Positions 54,820-63,071 of a DNA stretch of 64,000 nt are shown here, in pieces. Numbering within the stretch: the stretch's first letter is position 1; each line of letters begins with the position of its first letter. The DNA is from Butyricimonas paravirosa (GTDB lineage: Bacteria; Bacteroidota; Bacteroidia; Bacteroidales; Marinifilaceae): assembly GCF_032878955.1 (NCBI RefSeq), contig NZ_CP043839.1, positions 1,984,001-2,048,000 of the forward strand, in the 5' to 3' direction. A program made the translations under genes and the position numbers. The notes beneath the pieces are model-generated. The model had not been told where the DNA came from, did no database searches, and saw only the letters and a list, made by a program, of their open reading frames with translations.

Positions 54820-56322
54820 TTATTCCACACCTCGTTTATCTTTCTCGTCTTGAGGCAAATCAAACAAATAAAAACTCTTTTCCATCGTGATCATGTTATT
54901 CAGATCTTTACTTGAAGGTATTTGCGTCCTATTCTGTCGTTTGTAAAACCAGAACAATTGTCCCTCTCCAATAAACTCCCTCCGAAATTCGGCCTCTACC
55001 AGATTCATCAACCCGAGCGCTTGGTTTGCCTTGGCAACTCCTCGTGCCGCCCGTAATCGATTCAGGTGGTCAAACGCTTCCGCCTCGTCGTTGGAACATT
55101 CCGCCACGATCAGATACATCTCGGAAATCCGCATGACAGGCATGAGATACGTGTATCCCTGACTAACTTTATTATCCTCAGGTCCTTCCGTATCATCCAC
55201 AGCCATATACTTCACGAAATGTTTCTTTTCATTCCCATCCGGGTCTTTCAAGGTCATCCATTGTTCCGTGTAACGCCAATCATTCACCCTCGTGTCCTCC
55301 TCGTACAAATTCTCGATATTAACCTCTGTCGGGCGTAGAATTACCTTCTCTCCCAATTTGTTAGAAAACGTGGATTCGTACACGTCCGATCGTTTCAAAT
55401 TATACAACCCGAACAAGATTTCCGTTTTATACACCCGGTCCCATTTCGAGAGAGTCGTGGCCGCCGCACGGGTGACAAAAGGAAACCAGTCATTATCCTC
55501 CTGCGTTTCCTTGATCACTTGCCGGGCATAGGTCAACGCGGTTTCCTTATCCCCCGTGTACAATGCCAACCGGGCGATATACGCCTTTACCGCATAATAA
55601 TTCAAACGCAGGGAGCGATACACCATATCATTGGGTAGTCCCGGACCTTCATCCCCCCAAAGCGCTCCTTTTTTAATCACCGGATCATAATCCTTCAGCA
55701 ACTCCTCTGCCGCCTTGAAATCATCCATAATCAACTTTGCCACTTCCGATGCTTTCAGTAAAGGTCTTACTTTCAAATCAGAAGATTCCGAATAAGGCAT
55801 ACACTCTGTTTCCGGATCAACAGAATAAATCGGTCCAAACACCCGGAAAACTTCAAAATGCAACAATCCCCGCAACGCCAAAGCTTCCCCTTTGAGGACA
55901 TGATAATATTCGCTATTCAGCACATCCTTTCTCCCGTCACACGCCTCTATAATCGTATTCACGTTGACAAGCAACGTGTAAACCTTCGACCATAACCCGG
56001 CCACCTGTCCTTTTTTAGCCGTTTGGTCAAAAGTTGATAACTTTTGCCACGTCTGTTCATCTTTATCACAATCATAGTATTGCGCAAGAATATCAAACGT
56101 CTTGTAGGACAACGTACCTCCATACAAGTTGGAACTCAGCAATTCAATATACACCCCGTTCAGCGCGGTCATAAACCCGGCTTGAGAAGAGAAAAGAGTG
56201 TTTTCCATAATCCGGTCTTCCGATCCCAAATCCAACCAACTGTCACAAGACACCACGGTGGAGACCAACACGATCATCGTGAGGCATTTCAACTTGTTCA
56301 ATAATTTACTCGCAAATTTCAT
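54820..56322 (-). CDS. SusD/RagB-family nutrient-binding lipoprotein (operon 3)
   Basis: 500 aa. Lipobox VVSC (Cys26), followed by DSWLDLGSEDRIMENTLF. SusD helices KGEALALRGLLHFEVFRVF and ISEMYLIVAECS, and a C-terminal RREFIGEGQLFWFYKRQ. Same subtype as the SusD of operon 1 (KGEALGLRAYLHFDLLRLF), in line with operons 1 and 3 being paralogous. 11 nt downstream of susC 3. Confidence 0.94.
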   Translation of the reverse strand: MKFASKLLNKLKCLTMIVLVSTVVSCDSWLDLGSEDRIMENTLFSSQAGFMTALNGVYIELLSSNLYGGTLSYKTFDILAQYYDCDKDEQTWQKLSTFDQTAKKGQVAGLWSKVYTLLVNVNTIIEACDGRKDVLNSEYYHVLKGEALALRGLLHFEVFRVFGPIYSVDPETECMPYSESSDLKVRPLLKASEVAKLIMDDFKAAEELLKDYDPVIKKGALWGDEGPGLPNDMVYRSLRLNYYAVKAYIARLALYTGDKETALTYARQVIKETQEDNDWFPFVTRAAATTLSKWDRVYKTEILFGLYNLKRSDVYESTFSNKLGEKVILRPTEVNIENLYEEDTRVNDWRYTEQWMTLKDPDGNEKKHFVKYMAVDDTEGPEDNKVSQGYTYLMPVMRISEMYLIVAECSNDEAEAFDHLNRLRAARGVAKANQALGLMNLVEAEFRREFIGEGQLFWFYKRQNRTQIPSSKDLNNMITMEKSFYLFDLPQDEKDKRGVE

Positions 56323-56333
56323 AATTTCGTCTT

Positions 56334-59300
56334 TTAGAATCGTAAACTCAATGAAAATGAAACAGTGCGGGCAAAAGGATAATCCGTTCCCCGTTCTTCC
56401 TTGAAAGAAGACAGCCGGAAAATATCATTCATATATGCCCTGAAAGTAACTCCTTCCGCCCCGATTTTCTTTATCCACGCGGCAGAAGATTCGTATCCCA
56501 TGGAAATGGATTCACCGGAGAACGTGTTTTCCGTTCGCACGAAACGGGAAGACATCGGTGTCGGAGAATTATCTTTTATCGACTTGAACTTTGCCTTATC
56601 TCCCGGTTGTTTCCAACGATCATGTAACGCCCGCTTATCCTGATTATAATAAATTTGCTCTTCCGATATATTCTCCACTTTCGAGTACAGGGCCGAGGCC
56701 ATCACCTCTCCCCCTAAACGATACCGGAAATTTACCGAAGCGGAAAAACCTTTGTAATAGAAGGAAGAACCGATAACTCCCTCCACGTCCGGACGGGAAC
56801 ACCCCACAACCACTTCGTCGGATGTCGAATAGATAAAGGTCTGGGAACCATCTTTCTTTCTAAACATTTCCGCCCCGGTGGCCGGGTCAATTCCCAACGA
56901 GGGCACAGCCCACATATCATCGGGACTGGCTCCTTCATAGTAACGAACCAAGCTCTGCGCGCTTCCCAATTCATTAAATTTGTTCAATTTATCACCAATA
57001 TCCCGATACTCGGACTTGGAGGTTCTAAAATTCACGTTCAACGTCCAACTCATATTCTGTTTCTGGATCACCGTCCCGAAAAAACTCCCGTTCCATCCCC
57101 AAGAAAGCTGCCGCCCGGCATTCGCATTAATGGAACCCACGCCCACGGACGGAGGCATCGGCACACTGATCAAAAGAGGATCGGTATCCTTGTAATAATA
57201 ATCCAGCGTCACCCGGATTCGATTCCGCAACATGGATATATCCACCCCGATATTCTTATCCAACGTACGTTGCCAATCTAAATCCTTGTTGCCAAACTGG
57301 TCAATTATCGCGCTTGAACCAAACATATTTTGCAGTTCCACATTATACTTGTAAATTTTCATCGCCTGATAAGCGTCAAAATTCTGATTCCCGGGGTTAC
57401 CCACGGATGCCCTGATCTTGAAATTCGTGAAAAGTCCCAAAGACTTCATAAACTCCTCGTTATGAAGATTCCAAGCCAATCCCACAGACCAAGTTGTCGA
57501 GAAACGTTTATTCGCCCCGAATTTAGACGTACCGTCCGAACGCACGTTGAAATCCATCAGATAGCGATTCATAAAAGAATAGTTGACATTCATAAAAAAG
57601 CTGGTCGAACGGCTACGCTCCAAAGAGTAATTAGGCTTCTGTCCATCTGTAAAACCCGTGGAAAAAGCCGGATTCATATGCAGATCATCGTTAAAACCGA
57701 CAACACTATAACCATCCCGCTTATTTTTATTCTCGCTAAAAGACCATCCTCCCACCACGTTCACTTGATGTTTTTCCACGAACAACTTACCGAAAGCAAT
57801 ATTCAAATCCCCGTTATAAGAGAATGCCTCCGAAGTTGAAGCCGAGAATGAACCCTGTTTCAACTTATCCGTTTCCAGATAATCAGGATGTTTGGGGGAT
57901 TTGAATTGCTCATCCCGGCTCACGTTCTTGGTAAGCCCGACCCTCGCCGTCGCCCTCAAAAAAGAATACATCCTCCACTCGATCGAGAAATTATCACGCA
58001 AGGCGATCGAATTCCCGATATTCGTATTTTTTATTCCCCACGCATATAACGGATTCTTTAATGATCCTTTGTTTTGTTCCGTCCCGGTATCCTCCAACCA
58101 CATGGGAATATATCCGTTTTCCAGTCTCTTCCGATAATACGGGTTCGCTTTCGAAAATTCGGAAAAAGCCACGGGTTCCCGCTCCGTATGAGTAACATCC
58201 ATGCTAAACTTATTGGCAAACAACAACTTTTCCCGACGATAAGTCAAATCAATGTTGGCACTGATGACATTCCGATCAGACCCTTGCATCACGCCATTGG
58301 AATTATTGTAACCGAATCCCAACCCGTAACGCATGGCATCATCACCCCCGTCAATATAAACGTTGTGACTATGATTGAATACGGTACGGAGCGGTTCGTT
58401 CATCCAATAAGTATCAACACCCCGCTTCACCTCGGCTAGCCGCCGATTATATTTTTCAATATTACTTGTATTCGAGTAACTCTCCAAATCCCCGTAAAGC
58501 CCGGTTAGGCGTTCAAACTCCAACTTCTCGGAAGCATTCATCAAATTATAGGCAGAAAGATCCGCAAATTGAATCCCGTAATTACCGTTATAAGAAAGAC
58601 GTAATTTCCCCGCTTCCGGTTGAACCGTCTCAACGACAATCACGCCGTTGGCCGCTTTTGACCCGTAAATAGCCGTGGAGGCAGCATCTTTCAAAATCGT
58701 CACACTAGCCACCCGGTCCATGTTCAAATTAACAATCGTCTCCAGCGTCGTTTCGATACCATCCAAAATAAACAAAGGCTGATTCGGGTCATTATCAAAT
58801 TCCGTCTTTAAACCTACCACGCTCGTCTTTCCCCGGATTTCAATGTCCGGCATCCGGTTCGGGTCCGATCCCCATTGTTTACTTTCCAGCACCAGCATGG
58901 AAGGGTCCAAACTTTTCAGACTCTGGATAACATTCTGGCTCCCGATCATTTTCAAGTCTTCTTTCGAGTAGGTTGCAAATGATCCCGTGAAACTTTCTTT
59001 ATTACGGGAATAGATTCCGGTCACCACCACTTCTTGAATCGTCTCGGAATCCTCCTCCAAGGTAACATTCAACGTCCTCGCATCCTTCACGGCTATTTCC
59101 CGTGTCTTCATCCCGATACACGTGAATGTCAGCATCACGCCATCCAGCGAGGGCAAGGCAAGCACGAACTTCCCGTCCGCATCCGACGCCGTACCCAACG
59201 TGGTTCCTTTCAACACGACAGATACCCCCGGAATCGTGTTCCCGTCTTGATCCGACACGACTCCCCGGATAACCACTTCTCCCGGTTTCTGGGGAACAGT

Positions 59301-59663
59301 AGCCCGTTTTTTTATCACGACAGTTGAATTCTCATAAATGTACTCGAATGGACTCCCCTGAAACACTCGTTTCAAAACCGCATCCACCGTCACCCCTTGC
59401 ATGGTCAGCGTCACGGGCGGCAAGGTGGCCACCTGCGCCTTGTCGTAAACGAAATTCAACCCCGCCTGTTCTTTAATCTGCCGGAAAACTTCCTGTACCC
59501 CCGCTTTATTCACCCGAACAGACACTTTTTGTTGCTGGGCTCTACCAACAAAGGGCAACATCAGCAAAATCACGCACATCAGGCAAACGTGCCTCCATTG
59601 CAATTTTGTTTTTCCACGGGTACAATGGTCCCAAAAAACAAAATACTTCTTGCTTTTTTTCAT
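56334..59663 (-). CDS. SusC/RagA TonB-dependent outer-membrane transporter (operon 3)
   Basis: 1109 aa from the ATG at 59663 (MKKSKKYFVFWDH); the frame is open 15 codons further up. STN domain (VSVRVNKAGVQEVFRQIKEQ), CarboxypepD_reg-like domain (GNTIPGVSVVLKGTTLGTA), plug (NKESFTGSFATYSKEDL, GSDPNRMPDIEIRGKTS, ILKDAASTAIYGSKAANG), barrel ending TVSFSLSLRF. It has a signalling-type STN domain although no sigma/FecR pair lies directly upstream, so it may signal through another pair or have lost it. Confidence 0.95.
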   Translation of the reverse strand: MKKSKKYFVFWDHCTRGKTKLQWRHVCLMCVILLMLPFVGRAQQQKVSVRVNKAGVQEVFRQIKEQAGLNFVYDKAQVATLPPVTLTMQGVTVDAVLKRVFQGSPFEYIYENSTVVIKKRATVPQKPGEVVIRGVVSDQDGNTIPGVSVVLKGTTLGTASDADGKFVLALPSLDGVMLTFTCIGMKTREIAVKDARTLNVTLEEDSETIQEVVVTGIYSRNKESFTGSFATYSKEDLKMIGSQNVIQSLKSLDPSMLVLESKQWGSDPNRMPDIEIRGKTSVVGLKTEFDNDPNQPLFILDGIETTLETIVNLNMDRVASVTILKDAASTAIYGSKAANGVIVVETVQPEAGKLRLSYNGNYGIQFADLSAYNLMNASEKLEFERLTGLYGDLESYSNTSNIEKYNRRLAEVKRGVDTYWMNEPLRTVFNHSHNVYIDGGDDAMRYGLGFGYNNSNGVMQGSDRNVISANIDLTYRREKLLFANKFSMDVTHTEREPVAFSEFSKANPYYRKRLENGYIPMWLEDTGTEQNKGSLKNPLYAWGIKNTNIGNSIALRDNFSIEWRMYSFLRATARVGLTKNVSRDEQFKSPKHPDYLETDKLKQGSFSASTSEAFSYNGDLNIAFGKLFVEKHQVNVVGGWSFSENKNKRDGYSVVGFNDDLHMNPAFSTGFTDGQKPNYSLERSRSTSFFMNVNYSFMNRYLMDFNVRSDGTSKFGANKRFSTTWSVGLAWNLHNEEFMKSLGLFTNFKIRASVGNPGNQNFDAYQAMKIYKYNVELQNMFGSSAIIDQFGNKDLDWQRTLDKNIGVDISMLRNRIRVTLDYYYKDTDPLLISVPMPPSVGVGSINANAGRQLSWGWNGSFFGTVIQKQNMSWTLNVNFRTSKSEYRDIGDKLNKFNELGSAQSLVRYYEGASPDDMWAVPSLGIDPATGAEMFRKKDGSQTFIYSTSDEVVVGCSRPDVEGVIGSSFYYKGFSASVNFRYRLGGEVMASALYSKVENISEEQIYYNQDKRALHDRWKQPGDKAKFKSIKDNSPTPMSSRFVRTENTFSGESISMGYESSAAWIKKIGAEGVTFRAYMNDIFRLSSFKEERGTDYPFARTVSFSLSLRF

Positions 59664-59676
59664 AGATTTGTATTTT

Positions 59677-59749
59677 AAAATTAAACATTTACTAGATGCT
59701 TCCAACATCTAGTCCGAACCGGGAGTTGTTAGCGCAACACCCGGTTTTT
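59677..59749 (+). ncRNA. Candidate cis-antisense sRNA at susC 3
   Basis: TAGATTTG at 59663-59670 (plus strand) overlaps the susC start codon. Two hairpins follow: ACTAGATG/CATCTAGT (59691-59713, perfect) and AACCGGG...GTTG / CAAC...CCCGGTT (59717-59746), the second running into five T. Predicted RNA about 73 nt, antisense to the susC leader. Third instance of the arrangement seen at susC 1 and susC 2. Confidence 0.5.
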
Positions 59750-59863
59750 CATCATGTTACATCCACGTATATTCTCTTGAATCTTGTTTGCAGTCAGCCT
59801 CTCGAACGACAATTTAGGCGTAAAACTTTCCACTCATAAGTTTTTTTCATAACTTTGATCGTT

Positions 59864-59939
59864 GATTCATTTGTAAAATTGATTAACAGGAGGAGTGAGT
59901 ATTCTGTGTTTTCTAGGCTCGGGATACACTCCTTTTTTT
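59864..59939 (+). ncRNA. Weak candidate plus-strand small RNA in repeat copy 1
   Basis: TAACTTTG (59850-59857) overlaps a minus-strand ATG exactly as at the susC starts. AGGAGTG/CACTCCT with an inner TATTC/GGATA (59891-59933) is followed by seven T. In copy 2 the promoter-like element is degenerate and the T-run shorter, so this RNA may exist only in copy 1. Confidence 0.3.
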
Positions 59940-60019
59940 CATCGAACTAATGTGGCGGCTCATCCATAGATTATCGCTATTTCAATTTTGCCCGATCCCC
60001 CAAGCAAAAATTATACAAT

Positions 60020-60212
60020 AAAAAAAGCGAGGATCGTACATTCTATCCTATCTAGGGCATCGCCAAACGCCTCGGAGCAAATAGACAACAATCCACGCTA
60101 GCCAGCGTGAATTTACTGCCTAATCTTGCTCCTTAAATTGGCGATTTCTAGATAGCAATTAGAACAAATTCACAATATTTTAATGCGGACTCTTCCGCAC
60201 TTTATTTTTCAA
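60020..60212 (-). ncRNA. Putative structured RNA, copy 1 (with U7 end)
   Basis: Promoter on the minus strand: TTTG (60249-60246), 19 nt, TATATTTG (60226-60219). The RNA would start near 60212. Elements in order: hairpin 60199-60194/60189-60184 with AGAG loop; long stem P1 60155-60148 and 60145-60138 with 60066-60059 and 60055-60048; inner stems 60132-60126/60080-60074 and 60109-60104/60099-60094; P2 60094-60088 with 60037-60031, which crosses P1 as a pseudoknot; then seven U (60026-60020). About 190 nt. The family is not recognised; comparison with Rfam Bacteroidales RNAs and 6S RNA would be informative. Confidence 0.55.
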
Positions 60213-60354
60213 CACCTGCAAATATATGATATTATTTCATAAAATCAAACACTTTATTCCTTCGTAGCTATATTTACACCTATTTTTTATTCAACCGAGA
60301 CAACTACCTGGATCTCATCCAATTTCCCTTGGAACTCCAAGTCCTCCGGAATAT

Positions 60355-61026
60355 TCACAATTTCAAGTCCGTATCCGTTTTCGATTTCATTTCCTTGACT
60401 TTCTCTTGATACAAATTCATTCGATTTACTTCATTCACCAACTCTTCGCAAGCTTTATCCGGCGTATATTCCTTTCCCGTTAAATCACAATAAACAGGTT
60501 CCCCGTCTCGATAAAAAAGGAAATAAGTCATGGCATAAAGCGTAAACATTTTATACTCTCGCGTATCTGCTTGCAACAATTTACCCGGAAGCCAAGAGAC
60601 CACTTTCTCCCAATCCTCAATCATGGATTCCATTTTCCACACGCCACCTTCTTTTATTGTTATCAGTAAAAAAGTTGTTCCATCCGTCCGTTTTCCCAAT
60701 AGACACGCTTTATCTTGAGGTAGTGATAAACCTTCCAAGATTTGTGCAGGAGATGGAGCGGCATAAAACTTCTGAACATCAAATTCATAATAAGGACACG
60801 CCTCTATACTAAACTTTTTAAGTTCCACTAACGTCTTATCCGGTTCATATTGCAACATCGAACGAGAAACTGTCGAGTATCTCTCTACTAACGCATCCAA
60901 GATTTGATTCACGTCTTCGGTCAGAGGAAAATTCACACCTTCACCAACTTTATCCGAATGACTATTTTTATTCTTATCCATGCAACTACATACCAAGAAT
61001 AATATTATAACTAGATATTTACTCAT
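60355..61026 (-). CDS. Lipoprotein of unknown function, possibly frameshifted at the 3' end
   Basis: 223 aa. Lipobox VCSC (Cys15). The body is mixed alpha/beta (VNQILDALVERYSTVSRSM, ACLLGKRTDGTTFLLITI, YKMFTLYAMTYFLFYRDGE) and no family is recognised. The annotated end is KSKTDTDLKL. In a second frame, coding-like sequence continues past this stop to a TAA at 60289-60287 (GLEIVNIPEDLEFQG, KLDEIQVVVSVE), suggesting that the original protein was longer and a frameshift occurred near 60370-60420. It is preceded by repeat copy 2, which acts as a ~340-nt leader, and followed by copy 1. Confidence 0.7.
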   Translation of the reverse strand: MSKYLVIILFLVCSCMDKNKNSHSDKVGEGVNFPLTEDVNQILDALVERYSTVSRSMLQYEPDKTLVELKKFSIEACPYYEFDVQKFYAAPSPAQILEGLSLPQDKACLLGKRTDGTTFLLITIKEGGVWKMESMIEDWEKVVSWLPGKLLQADTREYKMFTLYAMTYFLFYRDGEPVYCDLTGKEYTPDKACEELVNEVNRMNLYQEKVKEMKSKTDTDLKL

Positions 61027-61036
61027 ATTTTTTGAA

Positions 61037-61431
61037 AACTTTAATTGTTGATTAACTTGTAAAATTGATTAACAGGAGAAGTGAGTATTCTGTGTTTTCT
61101 AGGCTCTGAATACACTCCTTTTCTCTTTACACATCAGTATGGTGGCTCGTCCATAAATTATTGTTATTTCAATTTTGCCCAATCCCCCAAGCAAAAATTA
61201 TACAACAAGAAAGCGAGGATTGTCAACGTCTATCTTATCTAAGGCATCACCCACAAATAAACAACAATCCACACTAGTTACCGAGCATCTGATGTCTTAG
61301 CAATTTTCAGATAAAGATTAGAGCTGACTCACTATATTTCCATGCAGACTCTTCCACATCTTATCTTTCTATCTCTACAAATATATGATATTATTTCACA
61401 GAATCAAACACTTCAATCCTTTGTAGCTATA
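61037..61431. repeat. Imperfect ~400-bp direct repeat, copy 2
   Basis: Second copy of the repeat at 59851-60272, placed 10 nt upstream of the lipoprotein ATG. It keeps the minus-strand promoter exactly. The plus-strand terminator-like hairpin is partly kept (TATTC/GAATA), but the T-run is interrupted. Confidence 0.8.
61205..61371 (-). ncRNA. Putative structured RNA / leader, copy 2
   Basis: Minus-strand promoter TTTG (61408-61405), 19 nt, TATATTTG (61385-61378); start near 61371. Hairpin 61358-61353/61348-61343 keeps the AGAG loop with two changed pairs that remain as wobbles. P1: 61314-61307 and 61304-61300 with 61250-61246 and 61242-61235. P2: 61270-61264 with 61223-61217, all Watson-Crick. 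The U-run after P2 is interrupted here, so transcription may continue into the lipoprotein gene. Confidence 0.5.
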
Positions 61432-61533
61432 ATTTCGAAGATTTTATTTTACACAAATCCACTCCAAGAAACAGAACCTTTCTCAAAACACGCCCATATT
61501 TTATATTTTTCTTGAAAAATTCGGCATACATTT

Positions 61534-61564
61534 TTTGCAGAATTCAAAAAATGCACTACATTTG
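61534..61564 (+). promoter_or_regulatory. Promoter of tRNA-Val
   Basis: TTTG (61534-61537), exactly 19 nt, TACATTTG (61557-61564): a full match to the Bacteroidota housekeeping promoter, about 20 nt before the tRNA. Confidence 0.85.
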
Positions 61565-61584
61565 CATCCGCAATCAAGCAACAC

Positions 61585-61659
61585 GGGCGCTTAGCTCAGC
61601 TGGTTCAGAGCATCTGGTTTACACCCAGAGGGTCGGGGGTTCGAATCCCTCAGCGCCCA
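61585..61659 (+). tRNA. tRNA-Val (anticodon TAC)
   Basis: 75 nt cloverleaf. Acceptor GGGCGCT (61585-61591) pairs with AGCGCCC (61652-61658); D-arm GCTC/GAGC; anticodon stem TCTGG/CCAGA with loop TTTACAC (anticodon TAC); T-loop TTCGAAT. CCA is not encoded. It is followed by a strong terminator and, beyond an insertion sequence, by an integrase gene. Confidence 0.95.
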
Positions 61660-61693
61660 CGGAACAAACGCCAAAAGGCGACAAAAAAATGCC

Positions 61694-61729
61694 AAAGTCT
61701 TGTAAATCATCGGGTTTACAAGACTTTTT
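61694..61729 (+). terminator. Terminator after tRNA-Val
   Basis: AAAGTCTTGTAAA (61694-61706) is perfectly complementary to 61715-61727 around an 8-nt loop, ending in a T-run. A small CGCC/GGCG hairpin (61669-61680) precedes it. Confidence 0.9.
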
Positions 61730-61791
61730 TCTTTTATCCCCGCCAATTTTTGACTGAATAATGCCCATTTGCACGTAAAGAAAGTAACTTA

Positions 61792-63071
61792 GATAGTGTT
61801 TCAAAAAGTGTGTAAATTCCGAATTGATTATTTTTGTAATGCAATTTTCAAAAATGAATAATTATGGAATTTACACATGAACAAATCTCGGAAATAATTT
61901 CCGAAATCACAAACGGTGAACTAGGTTTACAAGGCTTGGTTAAACAAGGTTTAGAGAGTTTAATGTTATCGGAACGTGATCTTCATAACGAGACACGTGG
62001 TGACGTGAGTAACGGTTTTCGTGGTCGTCGAGTATGTCATGGCGGTAAGGTCTTCGAACTTCGGGTCCCGCGTAGTCGTAACAACCATTTTTACCCGATG
62101 TTACTGGGGGTGCTAAAAGACCAGGAAGAAGAGGCTCAAAAGCTAGTGAGTAGCCTTTATTGCAGCGGTTTAACCACGGAACAGGTGGGTAAAATTTACG
62201 AGCAATTTTACGGCAAACATTACAGTAAAAGCCAGGTTAGCCGCTTGTTGAACACGGCCCGCGAGGATGTAAATGCCTGGCTAGGTCGTGAACTGGATAA
62301 TCGTTACCCGATAATTTACATCGATGCCACCTATGTCCTCACCCGTCGTGATGATTCCGTTTCCAACGAGGCTTACTACACGGTTTTGGGGGTGAAAGAA
62401 GACCGAACCCGCGAGGTGCTGGCCGTGGTGAATTTCCCCACGGAAAGTGCCACGAACTGGAAGGACGTGTTTGAAGACCTCAAGGAAAGAGGCGTGGCCG
62501 TGATTGATCTCCTGGTGTGTGATGGATTGCCCGGTATTGAAAACGTGCTGGCAGAAACCTTTCCAAAAGCAGATTTACAATTATGTACCGTGCACCTGAA
62601 GAGGAATATAGCTGGGAAAGTCAAGCCCAGGGACAAGAAACAGGTCATGGAAGAACTCAAGCAGGTTTGCGCTCCCGACCAGTGGGAGATCTCCCCGGAA
62701 AAGGCTTTCGAAAAATTTAAAGAGTTTATTGCCAGGTGGCAGAAAAGTTATCCCGTTTTGAAAAGATATTGCCACGACAGGTACAGGTTCTATTTCACCT
62801 ACTTCAAGTACGAGAGGGAAATCAGGGGGATGATTTACACCACAAACTGGATCGAAAGGCTGAACAGGGATTACAAGAGGGTCATCAACATGAGGGGCGC
62901 CATGCCAAACCCCCAAGCCGTTATTCTCCTAATGGGAACGGTAGCCCAAAATGCAGATATTTATAAATATCCTATTTATAATTTTTTAGAATCAAGATTA
63001 TTTTATTGAACTATTTATAATTTTGCAGTCATGAGAAAAGAAGGAATTTACACACTTTTTGAAACACTATC
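61792..63071 (+). mobile_element. Intact IS256-family insertion sequence
   Basis: Perfect 29-bp terminal inverted repeats (61792-61820 and 63043-63071; left end GATAGTGTTTCAAAAAGTG). They are flanked by the 8-bp direct repeat GTAACTTA (61784-61791 and 63072-63079), the usual target duplication length for IS256. It contains one complete transposase gene. Total 1280 bp. Perfect ends, intact target repeat and intact gene point to a recent insertion. Confidence 0.95.
61864..63009 (+). CDS. IS256-family (mutator-type) transposase
   Basis: 381 aa, typical IS256 length. DDE triad: Asp154 in IYIDATYVL, Asp220 in LLVCDGLPGIENVL, Glu331 in TTNWIERLNRDYKR. The family C..H motif is LCTVHLKRN (Cys241, His244). 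The N-terminal DNA-binding part contains SKSQVSRLLNTAREDV. No frameshifts; probably active. It catalyses cut-and-paste/copy-out transposition of the surrounding element. Confidence 0.95.
   Translation: MEFTHEQISEIISEITNGELGLQGLVKQGLESLMLSERDLHNETRGDVSNGFRGRRVCHGGKVFELRVPRSRNNHFYPMLLGVLKDQEEEAQKLVSSLYCSGLTTEQVGKIYEQFYGKHYSKSQVSRLLNTAREDVNAWLGRELDNRYPIIYIDATYVLTRRDDSVSNEAYYTVLGVKEDRTREVLAVVNFPTESATNWKDVFEDLKERGVAVIDLLVCDGLPGIENVLAETFPKADLQLCTVHLKRNIAGKVKPRDKKQVMEELKQVCAPDQWEISPEKAFEKFKEFIARWQKSYPVLKRYCHDRYRFYFTYFKYEREIRGMIYTTNWIERLNRDYKRVINMRGAMPNPQAVILLMGTVAQNADIYKYPIYNFLESRLFY

Larger units (their letters stand above)
59851..60272. repeat. Imperfect ~400-bp direct repeat, copy 1
   Basis: Matches 61037-61431 throughout, with shared exact blocks such as AAAATTGATTAACAGGAG, ATTTCAATTTTGCCC, ATCCCCCAAGCAAAAATTA and AATATATGATATTATTTCA. 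Copy 1 is about 27 bases longer because of an insertion in the middle. Its left end carries TAACTTTG (59850-59857), a hairpin (59891-59933) and seven T on the plus strand. A minus-strand ATG at 59850 opens only an 18-codon frame (MKKTYEWKVLRLNCRSRG), perhaps the relic of a gene that once followed this leader. Confidence 0.8.

Noticed and set aside
61585..61659. tRNA 3' end as a proven attachment site
   Set aside because: I found no second copy of the tRNA 3' end within the window, so it is kept only as a possibility.
61512..61757. 81-codon open frame spanning the tRNA
   Set aside because: It runs through tRNA-Val and its terminator, so it is a chance frame.
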